The translations under genes and the position numbers were made by a program. From contig CAKVON010000003.1 in NCBI GenBank assembly GCA_934792625.1, positions 62,001-126,000 of the forward strand: 64,000 nucleotides of DNA, given 5' to 3'. Numbering within the stretch: the stretch's first letter is position 1; each line of letters begins with the position of its first letter. This DNA comes from an uncultured Atopobiaceae bacterium. Lineage in GTDB: Bacteria; Actinomycetota; Coriobacteriia; Coriobacteriales; Atopobiaceae. The notes under the pieces are model-generated. The model ran no database searches and had not been told where the DNA came from. It was given only the letters and a program-made list of their open reading frames with translations. This document shows, piece after piece, positions 54,660 through 62,904 of the stretch.

Positions 54660-55460
54660 TTGCTGCACAGCCTTTGCGACGTTCACACCCACACGCTCTA
54701 CTCGCGCCACGCCTACTCCACGGTCGAGGAGAACCTTCGCGCCGCTGCCGAGAAGGGCCTCGAGCTGCTGGGCATGGCCGAGCACTTCTCGTCCATGCTC
54801 TTCCCCGAGCCGGACGTGCGCAACTACCAGTACTTCTACAACTACGCGATGCTGCCCGACACCTGGCACGGCGTCCGCCTGATGCACGGCTGCGAGGCCG
54901 ACATCGTCGACTGCGACGGCAACCTGTACGGCCACGACATCTGGTACGGCCGCGGCATGACGGGCACTCCCTTCGGCGAGCCCACGTCGCTCAAGCACCT
55001 GGTGTTCAGCCGCTGCGACTACGTCGTGGCCAGCATCCACAACCCCGAGTTCACCTGGGGCCAGTCGCTTGCCGCCACCACGCGGGCCTACGTCGGCGCG
55101 CTGGAGGACCCCAAGGTCCTGATCCTGGGCCACACCGGCCGAGCGGGCGTCCCCTTCGAGCTGGACGCCGTCCTCACGGCCGCCCGCGATCTGGGCAAGC
55201 TGATCGAGATCAACGAGCATAGCCTCGCCGACAAGCCCGAGTCCATCGAGAAGTGCCGTCAGATTGCCGAGCGCTGCGCCGAGCTGGGCGTCCACATCAG
55301 CGTCTCGAGTGACGCGCACGCCTCGTTCGGCGTGGGCGGGTTCGACAACGCCCTGGCCATGCTGGAGCAGATCCACTTCCCGCAGGAGCTCATCGCCACG
55401 AGTACGGCGGCAACCTTCGAGCGCGCCATCCGCGACGCGCACATCCCCGCCGCCGTCTGA
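54660..55460 (+). CDS. PHP-domain phosphoesterase (YcdX-like)
   Basis: 266 residues. PHP metal motifs: DVHTHTLYSRHAYS at the N-terminus, AEHFS, HGCEADI, ASIHN, GHTGR and SSDAHASFGVG. Such proteins bind three Zn/Fe and hydrolyse phosphates (YcdX, histidinol phosphatase relatives); substrate unknown. It starts at TTG 54660, clearly indicated by AGGAGG 6 nt upstream. Exact dispersed word at 54745-54758 encodes AAEKGLE. Confidence 0.88.
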   Translation: MLHSLCDVHTHTLYSRHAYSTVEENLRAAAEKGLELLGMAEHFSSMLFPEPDVRNYQYFYNYAMLPDTWHGVRLMHGCEADIVDCDGNLYGHDIWYGRGMTGTPFGEPTSLKHLVFSRCDYVVASIHNPEFTWGQSLAATTRAYVGALEDPKVLILGHTGRAGVPFELDAVLTAARDLGKLIEINEHSLADKPESIEKCRQIAERCAELGVHISVSSDAHASFGVGGFDNALAMLEQIHFPQELIATSTAATFERAIRDAHIPAAV

Positions 55461-55476
55461 CGCGACTCCCCGGTGG

Positions 55477-56313
55477 CTAGAGCTCGATCGTGAGCTCGAC
55501 GGGGCAGTGGTCCGAGCCCATGACCTCGGGCAGGATCGACGCGCCCGTCACGCGGTCGGCGATGTCGTCCGAGACCAGGAAGTAGTCGATGCGCCAGCCC
55601 GCGTTGTTGGCTCGCGCGTTGAAGCGGTAGCTCCACCAGCTGTAGGCGCCCTCCAGGTCGGGGTGGCGCGAGCGGAACGTGTCGGTGAAGCCCGCACCCA
55701 AAAGGTGGGTGAACCCCATGCGCTCCTGGTCGGAGAAGCCGGCGTTGCCGCGGTTGGCGCGCGGGTTCTTCAGGTCGATTTCCTCGTGGGCGACGTTGAA
55801 GTCGCCGCAGGTCACGACGGGCTTCTCCTGGGCAAGGCGGCGCAGCCACTCGCGGTAGGCGTCGTCCCAGGCCATGCGGGTGTCGATGCGCCTGAGCTCG
55901 TTCTGGGCGTTGGGCGTGTAGACGTCGACGAACCAGTAGCGCTCGAACTCCAGCGCGCAGACGCGGCCCTCGGTCGCGGCAATGGCGAGAAGTTCCTCGT
56001 CGGAGGCGGAGAGCACCTCGTGCGCCACGGGCAGCATGGCGTCGGCATGCAGGACGCGCAGCGGCTCCTCGCGGCTGAACACGGCGGTCCCGGAGTAGCC
56101 CTTGCGCTCGGCGTGGCTCCACGTGCGGTGGTAGCCCGGCAGCTCCAGGCCGAGCTTGGCCAGCTGGGCCTCCTGCAGCTTGGTCTCCTGGATCGCGAAG
56201 ACGTCCGCGTCGGTCATGCGCACGACCTGCTCGAAGTCGGGGTCCTTGCGCATGACGGCGCGCAGCCCGTTGACGTTCCAGGAGACGAGTCGCAGCTCGC
56301 GGGTGTCTGACAT
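55477..56313 (-). CDS. Exodeoxyribonuclease III (AP endonuclease)
   Basis: 278 residues. EEP superfamily: LRLVSWNVNGLRAVM, metal Glu in AIQETKLQ, VTCGDFNVAHEEIDL, YSWWSYRFNARANNAGWRIDYFL and the final SDHCPVEL. A DNA base-excision-repair enzyme (ExoA/Exo III type). ATG 56313 has GAGG 7 nt upstream; the frame continues upstream into tandem repeats (56352-56429) that I do not count as coding. Transcribed from the same strand as the patatin gene. Confidence 0.94.
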   Translation of the reverse strand: MSDTRELRLVSWNVNGLRAVMRKDPDFEQVVRMTDADVFAIQETKLQEAQLAKLGLELPGYHRTWSHAERKGYSGTAVFSREEPLRVLHADAMLPVAHEVLSASDEELLAIAATEGRVCALEFERYWFVDVYTPNAQNELRRIDTRMAWDDAYREWLRRLAQEKPVVTCGDFNVAHEEIDLKNPRANRGNAGFSDQERMGFTHLLGAGFTDTFRSRHPDLEGAYSWWSYRFNARANNAGWRIDYFLVSDDIADRVTGASILPEVMGSDHCPVELTIEL

Positions 56314-56327
56314 GTGTCTGCCTCGCA

Positions 56328-56341
56328 GTTCTTCTCGGTAG
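56328..56341 (-). repeat. Dispersed word, two-mismatch copy
   Basis: GTTCTTCTCGGTAG upstream of the ExoA-type gene, next to the 21-bp tandem repeats. Confidence 0.4.
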
Positions 56342-56351
56342 TTGCCTGTTG

Positions 56352-56429
56352 GATGGCTGTCGGGCGCTGTCTGATCGCTGTCGGGTGCTGTTGGGTCGAC
56401 GTCAGGCGTTGTCGGACGGCTGTCAGCCG
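56352..56429. repeat. 21-bp imperfect tandem repeats
   Basis: Three full units and one partial unit (56352, 56373, 56394 and 56415), each built on GATnGCTGTCGGGnGCTGT. They lie between the patatin and exoA genes and reach into the last codons of the patatin gene. As 21 is a multiple of three, the frame stays open on the minus strand. Confidence 0.75.
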
Positions 56430-57439
56430 ATCGTGACGTAGCCGTCCCAGCCGGGCTCAGGATCGGGACCGGCGTCTCGTGAGCCAAACAGGAACTTGCG
56501 GATGCGGCCCATCTCGCGGATGGCCTGCGTGCGGCCGATCTCGTATTGCTCGCGCAGCTGCCTCGCGTTGACGGTCCCGGACGAGACGAGCATGCGCTCG
56601 GGACGGACCACCAGGATGCGCCCTGTGCGCTCGAGCTCCTCGATGCGCTCGAGCTCGGCGTTGTAGCGGCTCCAGCGCGACATCAGGGCGTCCATCATGG
56701 CGGCGTGATCGCCCGCGAGGCGCTCGTACATGCGGACCTCGCCGCGGGTGGGCGGCTGCTTGCGGTAGCCACGCGGGCGCGTGGTCACCAGCAGGATTCG
56801 GTCCCAGCCGTCGTCCTCGGCGATGCAGACGGGCAGGCCCGCGCCGTCGCCCAGGCCACCGTCGTACAGGATCCGTCCGTCCACCGCGCGCGGGCGCATC
56901 GCGCCGGGCAGGGTGGAGCTTGCGCGCACGACGTCCATCAGGCGAAGCGCACCGTCGACGTCGGCCTTGCCAAAGCGCAGGGTCGCGCCGTCGTCGCGGC
57001 GGAAGGCCTGCACCTTGACCTCGGTGCCGTTCTCGACGAACGAGTCCCAGGCAAAGGGCATGACACCCGACTCGACGGCACCCTCGTACAGCGAGTCGGC
57101 GTCAAAGTAGCCGTTGCCGCGCGCCACCGAGCGCAGCCCCACCATCGACCGGGCGGCGCCGTCGGTCATGAAGGCCTCGCGCGTGCGCACGCGGTCCTGC
57201 GAGGCGTAGTTGACGGCGTTGCTCGCCCCGGCCGAGACGCCGCACACGTACGGGAACGAGATCCGTGCCGCGAGCAACACGTTGGCAAAGCCTGCCGAGA
57301 AGGACCCGCGGTAGCCACCGCCCTCGAAGGCCAGGGCGCAGTCGGCGACGTTGGGTTGGATGATGGGGCGTTTGGGTCGGCGGTACTTCTCGGCGGCGTC
57401 GGCGCCGGGGGAGTGGGTCTGTGATTTGCTGACAATCAT
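56423..57439 (-). CDS. Patatin-like phospholipase
   Basis: 338 residues. Lipid acyl hydrolase of the RssA/YjjU group: oxyanion loop FEGGGYRGSF, nucleophile motif GVSAGAS, and dyad Asp in DGGLGDG, with a long helical C-terminal part. Cytoplasmic, membrane-associating; substrate unknown. ATG 57439 has GGAGG 7 nt upstream. Two words of the dispersed family lie in it: an exact one (57292-57305) falling at the conserved GSFSAG and a one-mismatch at 57383 (DAAEKY). Confidence 0.9.
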   Translation of the reverse strand: MIVSKSQTHSPGADAAEKYRRPKRPIIQPNVADCALAFEGGGYRGSFSAGFANVLLAARISFPYVCGVSAGASNAVNYASQDRVRTREAFMTDGAARSMVGLRSVARGNGYFDADSLYEGAVESGVMPFAWDSFVENGTEVKVQAFRRDDGATLRFGKADVDGALRLMDVVRASSTLPGAMRPRAVDGRILYDGGLGDGAGLPVCIAEDDGWDRILLVTTRPRGYRKQPPTRGEVRMYERLAGDHAAMMDALMSRWSRYNAELERIEELERTGRILVVRPERMLVSSGTVNARQLREQYEIGRTQAIREMGRIRKFLFGSRDAGPDPEPGWDGYVTIG

Positions 57440-57802
57440 GGTGTCGCCTCCGGTTGGAGTCTTGCGATCTCGAGGGGGGACTCTATCACTACGGAACGTT
57501 TGCCATATGGCGCGCGAGCCTTGGGCAAAGCGTGAGAACACTTAAACGGACGGGCACCCGCTCTCGAAGCGTCGATGGTTCAAACGATAGTTGAAGAGAA
57601 GCGCCAAGGCAGTCGGCTTACCTGGCAGGCTTATGATTTAGTATGTCGTATAAGTCATAAAACGGATTGTTGCCCATGCTAAATGGCAGACTGTAGCTTT
57701 GGATAAGCTTCATCGGTCTGAAACAAGAGGGATTGACGGATTGACGCCGGGACATCGAGAGTGCCCTTTGCGTCGCCGTATGGACATCGAAAGGGGTTCC
57801 AA
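57440..57802. other. Divergent promoter region without gene
   Basis: About 360 nt between the patatin and second surface-protein gene; lower GC in the middle. An inverted repeat TTATGA (57631-57636) / TCATAA (57655-57660) could be an operator. No gene seen. Confidence 0.45.
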
Positions 57803-59398
57803 ATGAAGCACAAACACGGCACTGGGGCCAAGCGGGGGCTGGGCGGTCGCATCGCTGCGGCTCTCATGGGCGCGGTGTGCGCCCTGTGCGTGAGTGCCAC
57901 GCCGGCACTTGCCGTCGAGGCGAGCATCACCAACACTCGTACCAAAGCGACCTACAAGGACCTGGCGACCGCTACCGCCGAGGCGCAGAGCGGCGACACC
58001 ATCAAGCTCGGCGAGGGTAACTACACCCTCTACGGCGTGAGCTCCGTGGGTCACACCAAGGGCAAGGACCTCACCTTCGTGGGTTCCGGCACGGACAAGA
58101 CCGCGTGGAACATTGGTGCCAAGGTCCCCAACCCCGATTACTACGGTACCGAGTACAACAGCGATTACTCGTTCGACGGCGCTGGTACCGTTACGTTCGA
58201 GAAGATGACGATGCGCTCCGCCAAGGCTGACTATCTTGGCTTTGTTCGCATCGACAACACCGTGCTCGATGGCTGCGTCGTCAACGGCAAGACGTTCTAC
58301 TGGGGCTACAAGACCGCAGTGTTCAAGAACACGACGTTCAATGCTCCGAGTGGCGACTACGCCCTCTGGACGTACAGCTCGCCGGTCATGACTTTCGACG
58401 GCTGCACCTTCAACGCCAGCGGCAAGGTCATCAACGTCTACACCGATGCCGGTGCCGGCAAGCACGACATCACCGTCAACGTGAGCAACTGCCAGTTCAA
58501 CTCGACGTCGTTCTGGGGCTTGTATAAGCAGGCGTTGAATATCAACGACTCCAACATGGGGGACTTCAAGTACATCCTCAACATCACCAAAAGCTCTGCC
58601 ACGGCAGAGCGCGACAACACCACCTGCTCGCAGCTCTTTGGCTTTGGTGGCAAGTCGGATAACAACACCGGCCGCACCGATGTCACCATCGATGGCGTGA
58701 AGGTGTGGTCCAACAAGACGATGCTCACCCACGACTACACCGACGGTCAGCACGAAGATAACTTCGTTGACCTGAACGACTACACGTGGGAGCAGAAGGC
58801 TGACGGCTGGTATTGCACCGGTCATGCCAAGTGCGGCTATTGCGGCCACAAGATCGCCGAGACCGTGAAGGCTACCGTCGAGAACAAGCCTGCCACCTGC
58901 ACCGAGGCTGGCAAGACCACCTATACCGCCACCTTCACGCACAAGTGCTTCAAGGCCCAGACCAGGTCCGACGAGTTCCCCGCCCTCGATCACGACTGGG
59001 GCGAGCCCGAGTACAGCTGGGCCAAGCACGACGACGGCTGGTACTGCACTGCCAAGCGCACCTGCAAGCGTGACGCCTCCCACGTGGAGGAGGAGACCGT
59101 CAAGGCCGCCTACGAGGTGACCACTCCCGCCACGACCGAGAAGGAGGGCGAGGGCACCTACACCGCCACCTTCGAGAACGAGGCCTTCGAGACCCAGACC
59201 AAGACCGAGGCCATCGCGAAGCTGCCCGTTGCGCCCAACAAGCCCGGTAAGACCGACGTCAAGCCCGCGCAGAACCAGGTCACGCCTGCCACGCCGCAGA
59301 CCGGCGACCAGACCAACCTGGCGATTCCCGTCGCCATCGCGGTCATCGGCATCGTCGTCGTGGCCGGCGCCGTGATCATCCGCAGGCGCAACAAGTAA
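57803..59398 (+). CDS. Second surface protein with TPQTGD sorting signal
   Basis: 531 residues. Signal peptide (1-36, ending PALA). A beta-rich, possibly beta-helical part follows: TKATYKDLATATAEAQSGDTIKLGEGNYTL, echoing the SLDDALAAAKDGDTIEL of the 7353 protein. From about 330 two Cys-containing repeats of the type ADGWYCTGHAKCGYCG...ALDHDWGEPEYSW...DDGWYCTAKRTCKR appear, common in gut adhesin-like proteins. It ends in a 35-residue signal TPQTGD-hydrophobic-RRRNK, the same length as in the other protein. RBS GAAAGGGG. Probably wall-anchored by a sortase that accepts Thr-Pro-X-Thr-Gly. Confidence 0.85.
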   Translation: MKHKHGTGAKRGLGGRIAAALMGAVCALCVSATPALAVEASITNTRTKATYKDLATATAEAQSGDTIKLGEGNYTLYGVSSVGHTKGKDLTFVGSGTDKTAWNIGAKVPNPDYYGTEYNSDYSFDGAGTVTFEKMTMRSAKADYLGFVRIDNTVLDGCVVNGKTFYWGYKTAVFKNTTFNAPSGDYALWTYSSPVMTFDGCTFNASGKVINVYTDAGAGKHDITVNVSNCQFNSTSFWGLYKQALNINDSNMGDFKYILNITKSSATAERDNTTCSQLFGFGGKSDNNTGRTDVTIDGVKVWSNKTMLTHDYTDGQHEDNFVDLNDYTWEQKADGWYCTGHAKCGYCGHKIAETVKATVENKPATCTEAGKTTYTATFTHKCFKAQTRSDEFPALDHDWGEPEYSWAKHDDGWYCTAKRTCKRDASHVEEETVKAAYEVTTPATTEKEGEGTYTATFENEAFETQTKTEAIAKLPVAPNKPGKTDVKPAQNQVTPATPQTGDQTNLAIPVAIAVIGIVVVAGAVIIRRRNK

Positions 59399-59412
59399 TA
59401 GGGAAGTCGCAG

Positions 59413-59426
59413 GCACTTCTCGACAG
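59413..59426 (-). repeat. Dispersed word, near copy
   Basis: GCACTTCTCGACAG, one mismatch, 14 nt past the stop of the surface-protein gene and ahead of its terminator. Confidence 0.6.
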
Positions 59427-59439
59427 AAAGCGTTAGATG

Positions 59440-59464
59440 GGGCGGCCCTTCGGGGTCGCCCTTT
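59440..59464 (+). terminator. Terminator of the second surface-protein gene
   Basis: GGGCGGCCC-TTC-GGGGTCGCCC stem then TTTG. Confidence 0.8.
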
Positions 59465-59545
59465 GTCATGGCGGCATCGCAAAACGGGACTAAGATTCGG
59501 GAGAGGTGCCATAGGGAGAAGTACGGTCGAGTCGGGAGGAGAGAC

Positions 59546-60298
59546 ATGGGACGAACGATCACCGATGCCGCCCAGGCGGCACGTGAACTGTCTGAGCGCG
59601 TGGCGGCAGCGGGAAGCGTCGTGTTCTTTGGGGGCGCGGGCGTGTCCACGGCGAGCGGGATTCCCGACTTCCGCAGCATCGACGGTCTGTACCACCAGAA
59701 GTTCGACTACCCGCCCGAGACCATGCTCAGCCATGACTTCTACGAGACGCATACGGCGGAGTTCTTCGAGTTCTACCGCACGAAGATGATCGCGCTTGGC
59801 GCCAAGCCCAACCAGGCGCACCTGAAGCTCGCCGAGCTCGAGCGCGCCGGCAAGCTCACGGCGGTCGTGACCCAGAACATCGACGGCCTGCACCAGGCCG
59901 CGGGCTCCAAGAACGTGCTGGAGCTGCATGGCTCGGTGCATCGCAACGTGTGTCGTCGGTGCGGGGCGTCCTTCTCGGCAGAGTGGGTCATGGCCCGCGA
60001 GCACGAGGACGCCCGGGGCGTGCCGACGTGTCCCGAGTGTGGCGGGCAGATCAAGCCCGACGTCGTCCTGTACGGCGAGCCGCTCGACGACCGCGTGATC
60101 GCCGCGGCGGTGGAGGCCATCGCGAGCTGCGACATGCTGATCGTCGGTGGCACGAGCCTGGTGGTCTATCCCGCGGCGGGCCTGATTCGCTACTTCGGCG
60201 GCGACGACCTCGTCATCGTCAATCGTGACCCCACGCCGCAGGACGCGATGGCCGATTTGGTGTGCGCGTGCGACATCGCGGCGGCGTTCGACTTCTAG
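59546..60298 (+). CDS. cobB: Sir2-family NAD-dependent protein deacylase
   Basis: 250 residues. Motifs: GAGVSTASGIPDFRS (30-44), TQNIDGLH, the catalytic His in ELHGSVHRN, the structural zinc site CRRC...CPECGG, and VGGTSLVVYPAAG. It removes acetyl groups from lysines using NAD. ATG 59546 has GGGAGGAG upstream. Inside, at the zinc loop, ASFSAEW is written with an exact reversed dispersed word (59968-59981). Convergent or coupled neighbours do not inform on its targets. Confidence 0.95.
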   Translation: MGRTITDAAQAARELSERVAAAGSVVFFGGAGVSTASGIPDFRSIDGLYHQKFDYPPETMLSHDFYETHTAEFFEFYRTKMIALGAKPNQAHLKLAELERAGKLTAVVTQNIDGLHQAAGSKNVLELHGSVHRNVCRRCGASFSAEWVMAREHEDARGVPTCPECGGQIKPDVVLYGEPLDDRVIAAAVEAIASCDMLIVGGTSLVVYPAAGLIRYFGGDDLVIVNRDPTPQDAMADLVCACDIAAAFDF

Positions 60299-60421
60299 GG
60301 AGCCCGCGCGCCTGTGTGGGACGGATGGCGTCCCCGCCAGACGGTACAATCTGACTCACGTGACGCGCCCGCCCGCGGCCGACCGCGCCTCGGGCGGCGC
60401 ATTGTGGAGAGGAACCATCGG

Positions 60422-62047
60422 ATGCTCCGAGAGAACTACTCAACCTGGCACTGCGGCAAACACGAGCTGTCGCTGGTGCGTCCGCGCATCATGGGCGTGC
60501 TCAACGTCACGCCCGACTCGTTCTCGGATGGCGGCCGCTACAAGACCGTCGACGACGCCGTTGCGCACGCGCTGGACATGCTGGACGCCGGCGCCGACAT
60601 CATCGACGTCGGCGGCGAGTCCACCCGCCCGGGCTTCACCCCCGTCTCGCTCGAGGAGGAGGCCGCCCGCGTGGTGCCCGTCGTGCGCGCGCTGGTGGCC
60701 GAGGGCGCGTGCGTCTCGATCGACACGCGTCACCCCGAGGTCGCGCGCATGTGCGTGCGCCTGGGCGCCTCGATCATCAACGACGTCACGGGCTTCACCG
60801 ACCCCGCCATGGTGGAGGTCGCCGCCGGCTGCGACGCCGGTTGCATCGTCATGCATGCCGGCGAGGTCGCCGAGCACCCGCACCGCATCACGGTGACGCT
60901 GGACTCCTCCGCCGAGGCCCGCGAGCGCGCCGCCACCGCCGCGCGCGACAAGGGCCGCGACGACGACTCCGACGCCGCCGCCAAGGACGTCGATTCCGCC
61001 GAGAAGGACCTCGCTGCCGAGAAGGACGCGGGGGCAGACGCTGCTCAGCCGGAGTTCCCCGCCACGGGCGACGCGCTTGCCCTGACGATGGGCCGCTCCT
61101 CGGCGCGCGGCGTGGTGGCGCCGACCGTGCGCCTCGCGGGCAACCGCAGGTTCACCCTGCCGGAGTCCGCCCCGATCATGCGCCAGGTGATGGGTTTTCT
61201 GGGCGACCAGGCCCGCACCCTCATGCGTGCCGGCGTCTCGCGCGACCGCATCTGCGTGGACCCGGGCCCCGGCTTCGGCAAGATGGCCGACGAGGACGTC
61301 GTGATCCAGCGCGCCACCGCCAAGATGGCCTCCATGGGTTACCCCGTGCTGTGCGCCGTGTCGCGCAAGCGCTTCGTGGGTGCCGTCTCGGGCACCGCGC
61401 AGGTCGCGGACCGCGACCCCGCGACCGCAGGCGTCTGCCTGGCTGCGGTCTCTGCCGGTGCACGGGTTCTGCGCGTGCACGACGTGGCAGGCTGCGCGCA
61501 GGCACTTGACGGCTACTGGTCGATCGCCCATCCCGACGTCCGCCGCGCGTTCGTCTCGCTCGGCTCCAACGTGGGCGACCGCATCCACTACCTGGAGCGC
61601 GCCTGCGAGCTGATCAACGCCATCCCGCTCACCTGCGTCGTGCAGGTGAGCCACGCATACGAGACCGAGCCCGCCTACGGCATCGCCACCCCCGTGGCAA
61701 ACTGCGTGGCGGAGATCCAGACCGAGCTTTCGCCCCTCGTCCTGCTGGACGCGCTGCTGGGCGTCGAGGACCAGCTCGACCGCCGGCGCGTCCCCGGCGA
61801 GGAGGGCTACGGCCCGCGCACGATCGATTGCGACCTTGCCTGGATGGAGGGGGAGTCCCACGCCGGCCGTCGCCTGCGCCTGCCGCACCCCGGTCTGGGC
61901 GAGCGCGACTACGTGCTGGTGCCCATGGAGGACCTCATGCACGACCCGGTGCGCTTCCTGCAGCATGCCGGCGTCGACGTCCTCGCGCCCGAGGACCGCG
62001 TGGGCCATGTCCTGTCCGACCTCGGGGAGGTCGCATGGCAGCGCTAG
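60422..62047 (+). CDS. folP-folK: Dihydropteroate synthase / HPPK fusion
   Basis: 541 residues: an N-terminal FolP domain (about 1-370; MGVLNVTPDSFSDGG, GGESTRPGFTPV, DVTGF, DPGPGFGK) and a C-terminal FolK domain (about 375-541; VSLGSNVGDR, ETEPAYG, RTIDCDLAWM, LPHPGLGERDYVL). It thus joins pterin pyrophosphorylation and coupling to pABA, in the reverse of pathway order. FolP has an acidic low-complexity insertion of roughly 70-80 residues (about 165-240) after VMHAGEV, containing SAEKDLAAEKDA: one exact (61014-61027) and one near (60996-61009) dispersed word. RBS GGAGAGGAA. Confidence 0.93.
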   Translation: MLRENYSTWHCGKHELSLVRPRIMGVLNVTPDSFSDGGRYKTVDDAVAHALDMLDAGADIIDVGGESTRPGFTPVSLEEEAARVVPVVRALVAEGACVSIDTRHPEVARMCVRLGASIINDVTGFTDPAMVEVAAGCDAGCIVMHAGEVAEHPHRITVTLDSSAEARERAATAARDKGRDDDSDAAAKDVDSAEKDLAAEKDAGADAAQPEFPATGDALALTMGRSSARGVVAPTVRLAGNRRFTLPESAPIMRQVMGFLGDQARTLMRAGVSRDRICVDPGPGFGKMADEDVVIQRATAKMASMGYPVLCAVSRKRFVGAVSGTAQVADRDPATAGVCLAAVSAGARVLRVHDVAGCAQALDGYWSIAHPDVRRAFVSLGSNVGDRIHYLERACELINAIPLTCVVQVSHAYETEPAYGIATPVANCVAEIQTELSPLVLLDALLGVEDQLDRRRVPGEEGYGPRTIDCDLAWMEGESHAGRRLRLPHPGLGERDYVLVPMEDLMHDPVRFLQHAGVDVLAPEDRVGHVLSDLGEVAWQR

Positions 62048-62904
62048 AGGGGGTGGGCGGAATGCCCGAGATCGACCGCAGGGACCTCGTGGGCAGCGTG
62101 CTCGACGAGGCGAAGGAGCTCGGCCGCGAGGGCGCCGCGCACGGCACGGCAGTGCTCGCCGCGTCGCAGAAGGCCGGCCGCACTCGTGCCGGCCACGTGT
62201 GGCACTCGCCCGAGGGAGGCATCTACCTGGGCATCGTTTTGCGCCCGCAGGTGCCAATGCACTTCCTCAACGGCCTCGTCCCAGTGTGTTGCCTCGGCGT
62301 CGCCGATGCCCTGTACGCCATCGGTGCCGACGTCGCCGCCAAGTGGCCCGACGACGTGGTCGCGGGCGACCCCGGGCACGAGCGCAAGCTTGCCAGCGTG
62401 GCCTGCGAGGCGGGCTACGGCGCCGGCGGCACCTTCGCCGTGTGCGCCGTCCAGATGAATGTCGAGAAGGACGACGGGCTCGAGGACCTGATCGCCCGTG
62501 CGGCCGACGGCACGCCCCGTCCGCTCGAGCCCGCCTACCTGCGCGACCTCGTGAGCGACGACCCCGTCTGCGAGGGTGGCGTCTGCCGCATGGGCGGCCT
62601 GCCCGCTCCCACCCGCATCGCCGAGGTCGTGCGCGAGGGCGTCGTGGCCAGGGTCGACAACTGGGCGCTCGACGTGGCCGCCGGCCGCGCCGTGGCGGGT
62701 GCCGTCGCCCCCGTCGCCGACGAGTGGTTCGACAGGCTGCGTTGGATGAACTCCCGGGTAGAGGCACTTCTGCCCGACGGGCGCCCCTGCGCGCGCGGCA
62801 GGCTGTGCGGCCTCGACGCATGGGGTCGCGTGTCGGTCGAGCTCGACGGCGGCGAGCAGGTCACGCTCGCGCCCGAGCAGGCGAGCCTTCGCCTGGCGGA
62901 CTAG
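62035..62904 (+). CDS. birA: Biotin-protein ligase (BirA-like, no HTH domain)
   Basis: 289 residues. Catalytic motif GRTRAGHVW (48-56, family GRGRRGRxW), KWPDDV (103-108, family KWPND) and GLRVNVN-like VCAVQMNVE, then a C-terminal SH3-like part (CGLDAWGRVSVELDGGEQVTL). No N-terminal HTH, so a monofunctional ligase. Start ATG 62035 overlaps the folP-folK stop by 13 nt and is preceded by GGGGAGG; ATG 62062 is possible. It converges with coaX with shared CTAG stop. Confidence 0.88.
   Translation: MAALEGVGGMPEIDRRDLVGSVLDEAKELGREGAAHGTAVLAASQKAGRTRAGHVWHSPEGGIYLGIVLRPQVPMHFLNGLVPVCCLGVADALYAIGADVAAKWPDDVVAGDPGHERKLASVACEAGYGAGGTFAVCAVQMNVEKDDGLEDLIARAADGTPRPLEPAYLRDLVSDDPVCEGGVCRMGGLPAPTRIAEVVREGVVARVDNWALDVAAGRAVAGAVAPVADEWFDRLRWMNSRVEALLPDGRPCARGRLCGLDAWGRVSVELDGGEQVTLAPEQASLRLAD

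Noticed and set aside
56314..56487. N-terminal extension of the ExoA-type protein through the tandem repeats
   Set aside because: ATG 56313 gives the normal family start and a ribosome site; the extension is repeat-derived and would overlap the patatin gene.
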